Positions 12,801 to 24,076 of a DNA stretch of 64,000 nt are shown piece by piece. The DNA comes from Pholiota molesta. Lineage: Eukaryota > Basidiomycota > Agaricomycetes > Agaricales > Strophariaceae. Numbering within the stretch: position 1 is the stretch's first letter; every line of letters begins with the position of its first letter. Under the pieces are notes generated by a model. That model was not told where the DNA came from. It saw nothing but the letters and a program-made list of their open reading frames with translations, and searched no databases. The translations under genes and the position numbers were made by a program. The stretch covers positions 1 through 64,000 of the forward strand of contig JACGCK010000009.1 of the NCBI GenBank assembly GCA_014925825.1, in the 5' to 3' direction.

Positions 12801-13257
12801 CTCTGCTGAGCAACTGCTGAAGCGGTTGAGTATCGGCCTTCAAGACCAGTTGTATACCTCAGCAAAATCTGTTTTTAGCTCTTACATAGTGACTTCGGTT
12901 GTGCGTATAGTGCGTCACTCTTCTCGGCTAATAGTAGCAGTAGCAGCTCTAGTATGATATAATTCTGTGTGGCAAGAATATATTTATTCAAAAATGATTC
13001 ATTTTTATACTAGTTATACCATGCTACACTCAATGACCCTATCACTATTGACAAATTCCTGGACAGTGAAGACATATTCGTGTGTGGACAGTTCCAAGGT
13101 AGTGTGCCGCCTTCCTAGCAGCGACGAGATCCGGCGAGTTTTCAAGACTGATCGAAAAGGAATGCAGCTGGGGCCATGCAACCAGGGTAGCTAGATTACA
13201 ATTCAGCTTCAGCGTTTAGATAGTCGAGCAAATTCATCTTCTTACCTTCTTCGTTGA
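12801..13257. other. Intergenic region between partner B and the asparagine synthetase fragment
   Basis: No complete gene. The right end may hold continuation of the fragment's reading frame (minus strand, [25 protein letters not shown] translation ending near 13190), which would need splicing through a gtaaga at about 13249. Confidence 0.35.
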
Positions 13258-13605
13258 TCAGGTGGCTCGTTGGCGTCGAAGGGCCACTGATAGTTTCCTG
13301 TAAAATTTCTTGCGTAGTTCGTATTGTGCTTGTGATACCCTCTCCGTTTCCCGGGCGGCAACAGCAGCAATCAAGCTGCTGTCCAAACCACCGCTAAGGA
13401 GGACACCGTAGCGCACCTCGGACATCAGGCGTTTGCGGAAAGCAGCCTGAATGAGGGTCAAATCGGCAGGTGATGTGGGTATCGTGGCATTGGCTCCTTC
13501 GAGGTCACCGTTCCCCCATGTTGGGCTGAAGTAACGTGTCGTTGTGTTATCTCTGCTATCATATAAATGTCCAGGGGGCAACGAGACGAGATAATTCAAT
13601 CGCAC
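13258..13605 (-). pseudogene. Asparagine synthetase fragment (N-terminal/ATP-binding junction)
   Basis: About 115 residues match class-B asparagine synthetase: [19 protein letters not shown], then [19 protein letters not shown] with the PP-loop SGGLDSS, then [17 protein letters not shown]. The glutaminase domain upstream and nearly all of the synthetase domain downstream are missing. The short stretch between LIQAAF and RKRLMSEV also appears to have lost several residues compared with the family. It is flanked by unrelated sequence, so I read it as a gene fragment rather than a working enzyme. Confidence 0.75.
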
Positions 13606-13659
13606 TTATCGACTAAAGCCTTTAGCAACCTATTGGAATTACTATCTTATACCAAGGCT

Positions 13660-14290
13660 GGAGCTCTAAGCGACCAGGCGCCGTCTTTTTCTCCGCCGAG
13701 TTGGCGGCGCAGATGGAGGCGGAGGGATGAATTGGAATTGATGGTTTGTCGAGCCGACGCGATAGAGGCCGGGTTTGGGAGACGGAGCTGCAATAATGGC
13801 AGGGACAGCGGGCGCAGGCGGCTTCCACTCGTCGGTCTGTGTCGACATTTCCTTGACTTCAGGCTTAGACGGAGGCACTTCCACTAGCACTTCCACAACA
13901 ACAGGCTCCGGCGGTTCCATAAGCCCGTAGTGACACCCACAGATTCATAGGAAGCGCTCCTAATGGGCACGGGGGTGAAATATGACGAGGCGGACGTAGG
14001 TGGACGATCGAGCGACGAGGTCGAACGCCGGCGCCTGCTCGAAAATGCGAGGCCTTGATGCTCACCGCGTCGTCCTCCAAGTCCGAATAGTCATTGTCCG
14101 TCATAGTGCGCACGGAATGGAAATCCTTGGAAGGTGTCGACATCATGATGCTCTGCCGCGCGTCGTTATAGTCGTTCTCGGTCTCCACACCCGTCTCGAT
14201 TTCTTCGCCCTCATCAATTTCATCGTCATCGTCGGCGCCAATGGCCTGGTGGGATAGGAAAGAAGGCAGAATGGTGGTGTCTCCGCCGGT
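13660..14290 (-). pseudogene. Fragment resembling the NUM1/ApsA cortical nuclear-migration protein
   Basis: Minus-strand translation in linked frames gives IGADDDDEIDEGEEIETG, NDYNDARQSIMMSTPS, FHSVRTMTDNDYSDL, a Ser/Arg-rich stretch ending SYESVGVTTG, VVVEVLVEVPPSKPEVKEM, STQTDEWKPP and YRVGSTNHQFQFIPPPP. This pattern of acidic repeats followed by TQTDEW is what I recall from fungal NUM1/ApsA proteins, but there is no PH domain here. Two frame breaks (about 13925 and 14045) are each mended by one base. The neighbouring 14290-14880 is GC-rich and partly open on several frames but I cannot assign it. Real gene fragment versus part of a longer poorly assembled gene is unresolved. Confidence 0.4.
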
Positions 14291-14989
14291 GATGTTCGTG
14301 TGTTAGATGATCTGGAAGAGATATCAATCTCACAAAATCGAGTTAGTCGAGATAGACTACGAAAGGCCGGATGCGTAGTCGACGGCGAAATGCCCAACGC
14401 AAAGTCGAGGGCGTCGTAACCCGAAATACACGACGCCGTGTGCGTTTTGGCTGAGCGCGAGCGCAGAGAAGGGCGGCGCAGATCCTAAGCGGTGCAGAGG
14501 TACCAGAGAAAGTCGAGAGCGATTGCGCAACTTCATAGGCCGCGCAGCACGCGGGGGGCGGGCACATGCACGGCTCGAGATTGGATTGGTATGGGTGGTG
14601 GTGGTGGTCCGGCGATGGATATGGGAATGGGCAGTAGGAGTGCGGCTGAGTGCGGACGGCGCGGTACGTCAGAGCACGTGTGTTCATGATACGTCCACGG
14701 CTTGAGATTAGGACCTGGCATTGAACCGCCAACGCCTGTCCGTATGAGACCATACTTTCTCGTGGCGACGAAAGAAAAAATCCGTCGTGGAGTAAACCGC
14801 GACTCCCTATACGAAGCTCAACACGAAACCTCGTTCCGACCCTCATCGGCGCCATGTACGTATTTATCGTTGCCATTCGACCGGCTTCTTACCATGCTGC
14901 CATGATCAGTCGCGAAAAACGCCTCTATCTGAAACGAAACCGTTGCAAGCTACTGTTTATTGTTCATTGATTCAAGAGAAAAATACTAG
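14291..14989. other. Unassigned GC-rich region upstream of MED5
   Basis: Overlapping open frames on both strands with Pro/Arg-rich translations, typical of GC-biased non-coding or fragment DNA. No recognisable domain. MED5 promoter presumably lies in the A+T-richer end at 14900-14989. Confidence 0.3.
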
Positions 14990-17900
14990 ATGTATTTGGC
15001 AGAGCTAACGCGGAATGCGTTTCAGAGCGGTATTTCTGCGCCCAAGGTAATTGTTAGATCTTGGTATTGAGGTGACCGTCGTTCTGAAATGCTAGCATCT
15101 GTAGTGGCTTGCCCTCTGCAAGCTTATGATAGAGAAAACACCAATTCAATTTGAAGGTCATGGTGAAGTCGCGAGTAATCTCAGCAGTGGGTGCCTTGGA
15201 AATGCAGCTTATTCTGACATGCTCATTACATTTCTCTGGTAGACTCTGTTCTTGTGTTATACCGGTCATATCCAGGTGATCCGGGCCTTCAAGATTATCT
15301 GAAAGCCGCCATTCAAGATGGAATACTACCGGTGTCACTTTCGTGTCAACATTACTCCAAGCCGCTCGTTCATCCGAACTCCATATACCAGCTACACTTG
15401 ATACCCTATGTCGAATTGCTCTCGACGCGCATTACTCATCTGGCCAATCACCTATGGGTTCCGTTGTTCCGTTCTCCGAATCACCCACCGTTATCTTGGG
15501 ACAGTCCAAGATGCTGTCGCTCTACTTCGCACGGCTCATTCTCTACCAATGTCCCACTTTCATCAACTTACTACATCTGCCTCTGAACTAGTCATCCTTC
15601 TCATATCTTGTCTGTCTGATTTATCCCAGGTCTCCACCACTCAAACATTGGTGCTGTTCGGTGATGTAAACGAACTTTTAACCAATTACCGCTTGGCACC
15701 AGATGTTAGACAGGTTCTCGACACCTTTGCTATGTCCCTGACTCTTCTAATCGGAGACGACGTGAAAGCGGCGCGAGAGGCACAGATGATACATGCCATC
15801 CAGTTCACATTGGGCAAAGGCGACATATTGGGCCCAAGTTCGGATACGGATATAATAACCTTGGGCCTCCTACTGAATTACATGGTAAGTCCCGTCGTCT
15901 CTCTGGCATTGCTTCTGTTCTTCTGTCTTCTACATAGCATACAACCTTCCCTTGCTTCTTCCGCTATTTATGATGCTCTTTCGCTGATGCTATTATTTGG
16001 ATTGCACCAAGGTTTCCTACCGGGCACATGATTTTGGAGTGGGTGATGGCAAGCATGCGGTGGCGTTACTCGTTGCGACTTTCGCTGGTCATCTTGGACA
16101 CCAGCTGTTTACTATACGCAGCTGCTATTATCTGCATTCACATGTCTATCCCAGAACGGAAGCAATGCAAAGCTATGGAAAGCCTTCATCGTTGGACGGG
16201 TGAGCTTGCTCTTCTGTACTTTGTTCCGCGTTAAAGTATGCTCAACTCGTAGTATCTGCGCTTAAGCTTCCAGGCCTCCTTGTCTCATTTGCGGAAATTT
16301 TAAAGGTTGCTGATACCTCTCCCAGTGTCGATTTGGTATGTCCATAGCATTGGAGTCATACCTTAGATCGAATGACTTAGCTTTAAGAAGAGTGGCGCAC
16401 TTCAGGAAGGTCTTGCAGCGCTGTTTCGACGTCCTGATATCATCGTTGAAGGAGAACATGCGATTTCAAGAGACACGGCTGCGGATTCGACCCCTGAGGA
16501 GGATTCGTGAGTGAAATCAGAGCCTTTGTGATTAGAAATTAGTCGACTGATCAACAAGAAGTACTCGGTCGTTGTCTCGTGAATTTTTGCAGCAGCTTAT
16601 AAAACACAATCTCTTGACCATCCAGGCGGCAGCCCAGCTAGACCCTCTAGTCTCCAATGAAACTCCTCCCAAGTGGTATGCTGAAGCCAATGATCTGGGG
16701 CTCGATTTAGCTGTAAGTCGTTCGATTATCTTCCGAGGAGGAATATTCAAAGTTGATTGTTCCCCTAGGCCTACTTGGAATCTAAATTAATGCAAGATAG
16801 TAGCGCTAGCGACGTTAAACTATGGACTGATCGAATTTGGAAAGATAGCGCCAGTCACAGCCTTTTCGCGAATATGGTCCATAAGGTAGTGAACCTCTGG
16901 CCCTGCATAGACGTTTTTTGAAAATTCTTCAGCGTTTTTCTAGTGCTGTCAATGCCCTCGAGGTTGAATCACTAGGCCAGCTTTGTAAAATTTTACACAC
17001 GGATGAAAATGCACTTGACATCGTAGCACTTCACAAACCCATAACGGACCTTCTGTTTTACTCTATCCAGTTTCTTGAAGACTACGATTGTGAGACTGTC
17101 GGTGCGCTCAATCGAATTGTTTTCTTTGGCTTGCGCTGATGATCTTGATAGGTGATCCACAAACTGCCGTTAGTCGCCTTGGTGATGTCGTATTGTTTGT
17201 GCAGTATGCCCTTGTGAGATTCAAGGTTGGTGAAAGTTTGATCCCGGATTTTTCTGAAATCCTGAAGCCTTGCCTATCTTGAGTTTGAAAACAAGGAAAT
17301 CACAAAGGACAATCGGACAGTTTCCCCAGCATTTTTTATGAACACAGACGCAATGTCTTACCCTCGAGACCGAACTCAGACAGAGATCAATTCATTCAAC
17401 GCATGGTTCAAGGCACTATTTGACAGCAACAGCGAAGGTATCGAGGACAACGTTTTAAGGTAGAGTATTTCCATGATTATCGTCTATCGATAAACTCAAC
17501 TTTCTTGAAGATCAACAAACCCCAAGGTTCTGCTCCGGATAGCTCCGTTTTTATTTTCACAAGCGATAACTCTCACCGCCGTGCATAAAATGGAAAAGGA
17601 CACCTTGATCAACGGCATATCTTATTTCACTGGTCCGCTGCTAAATTGGACTCTCGTAAACGTCATCAGATTACTGGTCAAGGAAATACAGCAGAGACAG
17701 TAAGCCAACACACTTCCATCCATTTCATTGGCTGAACTCACTGAAGAGCTTTATAGATTTGCGGCACACGCTTCTGTTTATTACGACATTATCCAATCGC
17801 TCGTCTTGGCTCCGTCCTGTCCCAAGTCTATTTTGGCCCTGTGTAGTCCCCAGATAACGGTCTTACTGTCTGACAAGAAGCGTCCACCTCCAGCCGTATC

Positions 17901-18642
17901 AGCGCCAAATTCATTCAATGCATCCGCTATTTGGCAAGCCATCGCAGAAGCAACCGGCATGAAAGGTGTAGTGGTAAGTGCTTCGATCGTCTCGGTTTGA
18001 TGTCGTTATTTTTCATTTCGTACATAACTGACTAGATCCATCAGATGCGCTCACCGCAAACTTTTCGGGGGGACAGATCTGGTACCAGCAGGACCAACAG
18101 CTGTCCAAACAGCCTTTACTATGGCTCGATCACATAAAACACCGTTTTTGGACATTCGGCGGTGCCTAAAGACGCTGCCGCCAATCAAGTTTCTACAATT
18201 GTTCTGGAATGAGCTCGTCGCGACTGCGAGCTTGGGAGAGCTAGAAGCTTGTCGCCGCATTGGGACATTCGTGTTAACCATGCCACAGGATTCGACAGTG
18301 CAGCCGATTCTGCCGATCTTTCTGTTCATCGTGCTGCCCTCGCTCATCGCCAGTGCCGACAAACAACAGCCTCCTGAACAAACAATGACGACGGAGCTTC
18401 TGGTAGCTATCATATCTTCGGTGCTTAACGCTGCTGTTCACTTGGAATGGGCAATGCGATCAGCATCTAAGGATGACCGATATGTGCTTGGTCAGTCCAG
18501 CGGTGCCTTGGCAAGACGATTAGCACTGGATCTGCGACAGAATCGCATTAGCGTCGTTAGTGGATTGGTCTTGCAGAGGCTTGCATCATCACCACCCTTT
18601 GTTGCCAATTTCCCGGCTTTCATTGGTGAATTAGGAACATAA
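14990..18642 (+). CDS. MED5: Mediator complex subunit 5 (Med5/Nut1)
   Basis: Fourteen exons: 14990-15046, 15105-15162, 15243-15884, 16012-16199, 16267-16335, 16388-16506, 16559-16712, 16769-16885, 16933-17101, 17152-17225, 17284-17459, 17511-17699, 17757-17973, 18036-18642. Family landmarks include LYRSYPGDPGLQDYLK, TTSASELVILLISCL, SSWTPAVYYTQLLLSAF, LLRIAPFLFSQAI, GISYFTGPLLNWTLVNVI, KFLQLFWNELVATASLGEL and a C-terminal ELLVAIISSVL. Known role: tail-module subunit of Mediator, linking activators to RNA polymerase II. Five frame breaks (near 15330, 15500, 16080, 18036 and 18170) are each repaired by one added base; the sum is then exactly 947 codons. With five breaks in a single gene, assembly error is likelier than a pseudogene. 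Confidence 0.87.
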
Positions 18643-18696
18643 AATCAAGGGGTTATATATAATAGGAGTCCTTTTCGAGAAAATGTATAATATGCT

Positions 18697-20635
18697 TCAA
18701 ACACCATTTGTTGAGGGCGCTATTTGTGAATGTCAGTTATAAGGTTCAGAAGTTTTTTAGTGTACCAAAGTAGGTACTCACGACAGCATGCATTCTCCGA
18801 TGGGTTGCAATTTTCGTCAGGTGGACACAAGATAAGGCATGAGGTTTCGCCTGAGGTCTGGAGGCAAGGATAGCACATTTCAGCTTCGATGAGAGAATAG
18901 CAGCAGATAAGAACATACCTTGAGGTGTTCGTCGGGGACAGAATTATTAGGGTGATAATATTCGGGTTGGATAGTGCATGAGTGAATCCCTAGATGATGC
19001 AATGCTTTTCTAATGTTCACGGCTATGGGCATGAAGTCGTGATTTCGCGACGCGAGAACATGGACGGAAGCAACAAGCTTGTTCTCGGAAAGCTGCCACA
19101 CATGTAGCTCATGGAGTGAAAGCACGCCCTCGACGTTAAGAATGGAGTCCTTCACTTCTTCTAATGAAACAGTGGAAGGAACACCTTGTAGTAAGATGAA
19201 AGACGTGCTTCGTACTTGAGGAAGAAGCACCAAAATCAGAAGACGGCACTCGCACAAACATTGAGTTACATACCTAGTGGTAAAGCACTGGAAAAAATGA
19301 TGGCAGTGATAACCAGGCTGATCACCGGATCACAATAATACTTGTATTTCCAAGTTGTCAGCCAGATGATAAGACCAGTAGCAATGACGCCGACATTGCC
19401 TAGCGCATCACCCAGCACGTGCAAGAGAAGAGCCTGCATGTTCATGGACCCATGCGCATGCCCACCATGGGCGTGTCCATGGGCGTGATCATGATCATCA
19501 TGCTCGTCTTCCAGAAGAGGGGTTTGTTCATTGACTACCTCGGCGGGAGGTTGGGAGGCAGAAGGAGGTGGTGGTACCTGATATGCTGCAGGAATAGGGG
19601 AGGTGAGCGAGTCGAAAGATAGACGGCCATGTGCCGTGCTATTGCGGCGCGGAGGAGAAGGCGACCGCGCAGATGCCATGTCTTGCGCGGTTTGCACGAG
19701 GGAAGCGCGTGTCGCCGCAGGATGGCCTAGGAGGGAGGAATAGGAGTCTGAAGGGGAATGAGAGGCTTGCTGAGAAAGGGAGAGAGAGCGACCACGGCCA
19801 TGGACGTCTCTTTTCTGTTTTGGCGTGATATCGCCACCAACAAGACTTGGTTCATGCGAAGATCTGGGAGAGTTTGTTGTACTGGTTGTACTGCTGACAG
19901 GTTTGGGAGGAGATGGGTGTGGATGCCCGTGTTCTAGATGAAATGGTTGAAATAAGCGTCTATTCCATCAATTAAAACATATGTGACGGAAATGACGAAT
20001 TTACCATGGAATAGGAACAAGCCAACGATGTTGGAGGCCAAACCCAATGAACCCACTATGACGACAAGTTTGGGATTGGATATGTCTGCGAATAGAGGAT
20101 TAGAAGAGTCCATACGGGGACAACAAAATATATGCCTGGAGTAGTGAAGAATCGGCCGATCGCCTCCAATGAAATCGAAAAACACAGAGCAAGAAGGAAA
20201 ACGCCATTGACGAGAGCGGCTAGGATCTCTGCCCTATGCCATCCATACGAATAACGCGAATCGGAAGAGCCAGCGGTTAACTACAGATGCAAAGCATTAG
20301 ACGACATTCACAATGCGGCAAAACAAAAGACGCACTTTGATTGCGTAGAGGGCAACAATCAGGCTCATGACATCACTGTGCACGACAGGCGGTTAGCAGG
20401 AGGCCACTTTGGAGAAGCAGGACGACAACCACGTACTTGAGCATATGAAAACTGTCCGCGACGAGTGCGAGGGAGCCCACGGCATATCCTATGAAAGCAA
20501 TCAGGAAACGGAGCGTCAAAGGCGCAGATGGGATGAATCGCGGCTATGGCACGTACCAACGACCAATTCTACGAGAAAGAAGAGAAGATCGATTATTAAG
20601 AGAAGTGTTATTCTGGAGGAACGCGACATGGCCAT
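18697..20635 (-). CDS. Cation diffusion facilitator zinc transporter (Zrc1/Cot1 type)
   Basis: Nine exons from 20635 down: 20557-20635, 20437-20488, 20336-20375, 20136-20280, 20005-20085, 19274-19933, 18919-19214, 18782-18857, 18697-18719, giving 483 aa with no frame error. Four N-terminal membrane helices carry the metal site ADSFHMLND; a long cytosolic loop holds a His/Asp-rich stretch (HDDHDHAHGHAHGGHAHG), then LLHVLGDALGNVG with the second metal site. The C-terminal domain is followed by CPPDENC and a Cys pair. Known role: proton-coupled Zn (and Co) loading of the vacuole. One intron appears to begin GC (20135). Divergent from eIF3h, with 340 bp between starts. Confidence 0.93.
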
Positions 20636-20975
20636 GGTAAAGTAGACAGAAAAGGAGTGTGGATGTTGAGATCAAAACGAACGCACAAGCCGAGGGACAT
20701 TCTGCCTGCTGATTATTAAGCGGGGCCCCGCCCGTGACCAATGCCCCTAACTCGGAGCGCTCACGGCGTGTAGCTGACTGGAGAACATCTTGGAAGATTA
20801 GACAGATCTGGTGGTACTCATCTACCCAGAGTCTTCTGCGCGTTTAGGATGAGAAATCTCAATAGGCGCCCGCGCCCCGCTCAGTCACCCGCGTTGTTTA
20901 GAGTTGTTTATCAAAAGCTTGTCGATTTTCCAATGTAGTGATTCTGAATCCCTTGTCCTTCGTCCAATCCAAAAA
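20636..20975. promoter_or_regulatory. Divergent promoter of the zinc transporter and eIF3h
   Basis: A 340-bp gap between two start codons. It contains GC-rich blocks (ggggccccgcccgtgacc at about 20721) and no coding signal. It must carry both core promoters. Confidence 0.5.
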
Positions 20976-22368
20976 ATGGCTGCTACATCGATGGCTGCTG
21001 CTCTCGCAGCGTCCCTGCCAGCCCCCTCTGCCACAACCGCCGCCCCGGCGCCCACATATGAAGCCATCCCTGCGTCTATGGCCAAAGTCATCGATATTGA
21101 AGCCGATATCCCTCTCACCTCCGTACAACTTGATGCATTGGTACGTCCTGCATCCGATCCTTTTTTCCATTAAATATCTGCGGGGAAGATATGAAATTCT
21201 GACATGTTTGTGCAGGTCGTTACCAAAATCATTAAACATGCGCGAGAAGCTCCTTCCTCGACCGCCCACGGATTGCTGTTAGGACTTGATTTGGATGGCG
21301 TCCTCGAAGTTTCAAACTCATTCCCCTTACCCCACCATGTCGGAGACGAGGATGATAAATCCTCAAAGTCTAGTGGTATGTATGAATTCATGGATCTACT
21401 TTCTAGCTGCGCCCCTCATCTATTCCTCGGACCTCAGCGCGCCACCAGGCTTCCATGCTCCGTTCGCTAAAGGAGGTTCAAGCCGATGACAGCGTTATTG
21501 GCTTCTACCAAGCTACCACCTTGGGTGCATTTTTCAATCAGACGCTAGTCGATACTCAAGCAATTCATCAAGATAAGCTTAGACATGGGGGTATTGTTAT
21601 CGTACACGGTAAGCACGTTGTCTCCCCGTGGCTTTAAATATGCACTAGATGTTTTTCATGGGCGGCAGATTTGTCACAAACCGCACGAGGGAACGCCTCG
21701 TTCCACGCCTACAGGTTGACGGCAGCATTCTTAGATGCATACAAAAAATCCAACTTCAGTACTGCAAGGTGAGCGTGTTTGAGGGATTTGCTAAGTACCA
21801 AAATAGATTATTTATGCTGATTGGGAACAGTCTGACGAGCCATCGACTGACATTTTCGTCAATACTCGAGGAAGTACCTCTCAAAATCCGCACGAATCCT
21901 CTCCTGAGCGCATTCCTTGGAAAGCTCTCAGAGCCAAGTAAGGAACGCCTCTCAAGCGCCACTATTGGGGATACACCAACCTCTGGACTGGGCCCGTCAT
22001 TCTCGGTCCTTGATCTCGGAACAGGAGGCGTGACACGGAATCTAGAGCAAATCGTCGAAGCAGTGGACAACTATCGAACAGAGGAAGGCAATCTGTCATA
22101 TATGAGCCGCCAAATTGCGCGCGAACGAGCCAAAGCGGAGAACTACGTTGCGAAACGCAAAGAAGAGAACGCAGTTCGGGTCGCGCAAGGCCTTGCACCG
22201 CTGCCTGAAGAGGATGTGTCCCGACTATTCAAGATCCCAGCAGAACCCAGCCGTCTCGAGAGTCTGCTTCTTCTGGGCCAGATTGACGCGTATGGCAAGA
22301 GCCTGGCTGGGAGTGCAAGTACGGGGCTGGTGAAGATGTACGCAGCGAACGCAGGATCGGATGTTTGA
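20976..22368 (+). CDS. Translation initiation factor eIF3 subunit h
   Basis: Exons 20976-21140, 21216-21375, 21438-21608, 21669-21768 and 21831-22368 give 377 aa in frame. An Ala-rich leader is followed by an MPN domain (VVTKIIKHAREA, HGLLLGLDLDGVLEVSNSFP, VIGFYQATTLGAFFNQ) without a JAMM zinc motif, then a helical C-terminal half (YMSRQIARERAKAENY). This is the non-catalytic MPN subunit of eIF3, which fungi such as Saccharomyces have lost but basidiomycetes keep. Start chosen at the first ATG of the Ala-rich leader. Confidence 0.94.
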
Positions 22369-22574
22369 TTAGGCTAGGTAGTTAGCAGTGTAATAATTAT
22401 TTGCATCGTGCTAAAAGCGTGGTATTGGAATGAAATTGGCAACGGTGCAAACAGAGGTCAACAGCGGCGATTGCCTTCCGCTTTTGGACATCCAGCCTTG
22501 CCCTCGCTCTCCTCGTTCCTTCTTTTTTTCTCCTCCGTATAAAGGCCTCTCATTCTTTTCGCCTTCTGCACACC

Positions 22575-23539
22575 ATGTCTTTTGCAAGGTCCCTCGTTCT
22601 CCTCCTCGCCTTCGCCGTCGCCTCCAACGCCCTCACCACCCCTCATGTCGTCCGCCATCCCGCCCACCATCATGCTCTGGCTGCGCGTGTTGCCGCCCCG
22701 GCTCCCCTAGACATCCCTGCCAACCCCCTGCGCAAGCGCCAGAACACCAAGCGCTGCAGACAGCGCTCGTCCTCGCTCCTGCCGCTACTTCTACCCGCAT
22801 CTCATCCCCCGCGGTTGTCAACGTCGCGCCGACGCCGACGAAGCCCGCTACCACCAGCAAGGCTGCTGAACCCACACCACACCCTCGCCAGCGACGACCC
22901 ACGCTGAACCCACCACTACACCCGCGCCAACCACTACTCATACCACAACGAAGGCTGCTGCGCCGACTACTTCCAAGAGCACATCTAGCGGTGGAGGTAG
23001 CAACCTGCCAAGCTTTTTGGTTGGTACCCAAACCGGCCAAGGCACTTTCTACGCCAGTGAGTGCAAATCCCCTATATGACAATGCTCCGTTCCTGGTCAC
23101 TTATCTGATCCATGTACCTTAGCCGGCTTGGGCGCCTGTGGAATTACGAACACGGACACTGATCATATTGCTGCTGTATCCCACCTGCTGTTCGACAACT
23201 TCCCGTATGTTGATTTTCCCATAAACAAAGAAAAAATCAACAATTGATGGTGAACTGATTTCAGTGGTTACAACGGTGTCAACCCCAACGAGAACCCTCT
23301 TTGCGGAAGGACTATCACAGCCACCTGTAAGCAGAATTTCCATCAGTTTGAAGTCTATAATTAATCAATCTTCTCATTCACACTCCACAGATCAAGGCAA
23401 GAGTGTCACGGTCGCGCTCACTGACCGATGCACAGGCTGCGCATTGACTGATCTCGACTTTTCGCCCTCGGCATTCAACGAAATTGCGGACTTCGCCGTT
23501 GGCCGAATCTCCGGCATGACCTGGGTGTGGAACAGCTAG
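22575..23539 (+). CDS. Secreted double-psi beta-barrel (expansin/barwin-like) protein with mucin-like linker
   Basis: Exons 22575-23056, 23123-23204, 23265-23326 and 23391-23539. A signal peptide (MSFARSLVLLLAFAVASNA) and a KR-type processing site (LRKRQ) precede a long Thr/Pro/Ala linker and the DPBB domain: GQGTFYATGLGACGITN, NPNENPLCGRTITA, VTVALTDRCTGCALTDLDF, FNEIADFAVGRISGM. The Asp of TDRC matches the conserved barrel Asp of this fold. The linker is read in three frames; one added base at about 22775 and another at about 22875 gives 258 aa. Families with this domain act on cell walls or in fruiting-body and wood-decay stages; a direct catalytic role is doubtful. Confidence 0.86.
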
Positions 23540-24076
23540 AGTACAAGAGTCCCTCATTTCACCCCTTCATTTTTTTTGCTTCTTTCTTTCATACCGCCGA
23601 CTCAGCTCAGCGATGATACTCTCTTTCTCATAACCCCACTCGCTTTATCCGGTCGGTGATGTGCGGCGCCAGCGGCGCCCATCCGTTCCCTTCCTCGTAT
23701 CCTTTTGGCAAGCCAATACGACACAGAGAAGGCTGGTCAATGATTCTTATTTGCATTACACTCTGCATTTTATTCCTTTTTTATCGCTAAATTGTCACCC
23801 GAGAAACGAGCTTGCTCGTTATCTGTCGTAACCTACATGCTTTTGACCATATACGTGCATGCACTTGTGTCTTATTGTAACTTCCGCTAGTCGGCCAACA
23901 TTATACTTACTTGATAAACAAATGATATAATTAGACTCAACAATCTTCTGCACTAGTCGTAAAGACCGATTGATATGAAGCATTTGTCTTTCTTTACCTT
24001 GATTTTCTCGATGCATCAAGGAATAAAGCACCGCATAAGCAAGGTACAAACAACTACATCTCTCCATTGGAGTTTC
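23540..24076. other. Convergent intergenic region
   Basis: 3' flanks of the DPBB gene and of Ipi1. T-rich stretch at 23570-23595 is probably part of the 3' processing region. Nothing else seen. Confidence 0.4.

Noticed and set aside
14990..18642. MED5 as a pseudogene
   Set aside because: Five breaks in one gene look damning, but all are one-base losses, no stop codons exist in the true frame and all splice sites are intact.
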